DNA of 64,000 bases from positions 22,856,975-22,920,974 of the forward strand of contig NC_134283.1 in NCBI RefSeq assembly GCF_949628215.1. Reading direction: 5' to 3'. This DNA comes from Phalacrocorax aristotelis (taxonomy: Eukaryota; Chordata; Aves; Suliformes; Phalacrocoracidae). The notes beneath the pieces are model-generated. The model saw only the letters and a program-made list of their open reading frames with translations, did no database searches and was not told where the DNA came from. Positions 63,206 to 64,000 of this stretch are shown piece after piece (the first letter of the stretch is position 1; every line of letters begins with the position of its first letter). The position numbers were made by a program, and so were the translations under genes.

Positions 63206-64000
63206 CTGTGAAAGCGAGGTCCAAGAGAAGGGAAGTCACTTCATCAGCCCAAAGTAATGAGGCACTCGGTTTTTTTTAATTCATACCTCTTTTTAATTCC
63301 TCCTATTTTTAATACTGAGCATTAGATATGATGACAGACCAAGAATATCATAGTTTAAGACTGAGTTACTAGAAAGCAATGACAGAGAACAGGTATTTAA
63401 TGAACACACGCATTGTCTGCATACAGCGATTCTCTGTGTGTAGGTACCTTCAAGCTGTTGTCTCATACAGCTGGAGGATGTATGAGAGACTGGTGGACAA
63501 ATGCATTTCTAGAGTCAAACTAGAAGAGAGGACCAAAAGCCACAAAGCACAGGATATTCCAAGAGAGAGATAGCTCTTGTCCAAAATACAAGTATTTTTT
63601 CTTATCATCTAGATGACAAGACTTTGCTGAATAAGCCTGGAGAAAAGGGGAGAGCACCACCACCTGCTATTTGAGCAAGGGAGGAGAGCATCCTCATGTA
63701 GGTACATGAATATCAAGAGCACAGAACCTGCAACCTTGGGATATGACTTTGGACAGCTGTTTCATACACTCAAGATTCATATCTACACACACCATCTTTT
63801 TCTGGACAGATGCTTTAACTTCCATATTTGAATGTATAAACTGTTGGATTTTGCTCTACAGAAACATGCACAGCTTGTTACTTCAACGCAGTAGTAAAGA
63901 TATAGTCACTGAACTGCACTGGAGCAGCAAGACGTAGTATTACAGCTGTTATCACAGCTGAGCTGCGAGCTTATGAGGGAACTGCAGAATATATCTGATC
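63206..64000 (-). other. ZDHHC1 intron, running off the window
   Basis: No further minus-strand exon is recognisable. It contains the second copy of a 24-bp exact repeat (63722-63745). Confidence 0.5.
63722..63745 (+). repeat. 24-bp exact repeat, copy 2
   Basis: Direct-orientation identical copy of 59099-59122, 4.6 kb away and inside the ZDHHC1 intron. Confidence 0.9.

Noticed and set aside
1-64000. CRISPR array, bacterial operon, phage or other prokaryotic system
   Set aside because: The sequence is spliced vertebrate DNA; no regularly spaced repeats, no operon-like gene packing.

Overview
The window is vertebrate nuclear DNA and almost certainly avian. Genes are split into short exons with GT/AG junctions, coding exons are compact and GC-rich, and the interspersed repeats are CR1 LINEs (one intact 3' end has the ATTCTATGATTCTAT tail) plus a solo endogenous-retrovirus LTR of a type common in bird genomes. 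I cannot name the species. Gene order and orientation match human 16q22.1: PLEKHG4 (+), KCTD19 (-), LRRC36 (+), TPPP3 (-), ZDHHC1 (-).

Layout. 1-26,640: the 3' two thirds of PLEKHG4, twelve exons coding 933 residues (spectrin-like region, DH domain, PH domain, serine-rich tail), with one 15.7-kb intron and a long 3' UTR. 26,641-28,784: short intergenic stretch. 28,785-32,745: the last six coding exons of KCTD19 on the minus strand, 421 residues, open and phase-consistent. 32,746-44,753: about 12 kb with no recognisable exon, holding a solo LTR, one CR1 of about 1.4 kb and a CR1 fragment. 44,754-45,697: the last two coding exons of LRRC36. 45,698-49,649: intergenic. 49,650 to about 54,265: complete TPPP3 on the minus strand (three coding exons, 176 aa), with an inferred non-coding first exon in a CpG island and a CR1 in intron 1. 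About 54,300-59,497: intergenic, starting with a minisatellite. 59,498-64,000: the last two coding exons of ZDHHC1 on the minus strand, running off the right edge.

The genes are not a pathway. They are a conserved neighbourhood: a Rho-family GEF, a meiotic KCTD protein, a coiled-coil leucine-rich-repeat protein, a microtubule-bundling protein and a palmitoyltransferase. The main anomaly lies in the middle. KCTD19 and LRRC36 are a head-to-head pair in mammals, and here both keep intact 3' exons while I cannot find the 5' exons of either in the 12 kb between them. This is either one deletion that removed both heads, divergence beyond recognition, or an assembly collapse.

All exon borders were read by eye from splice sites, reading phase and family resemblance recalled from memory. 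No alignment or database search was run.
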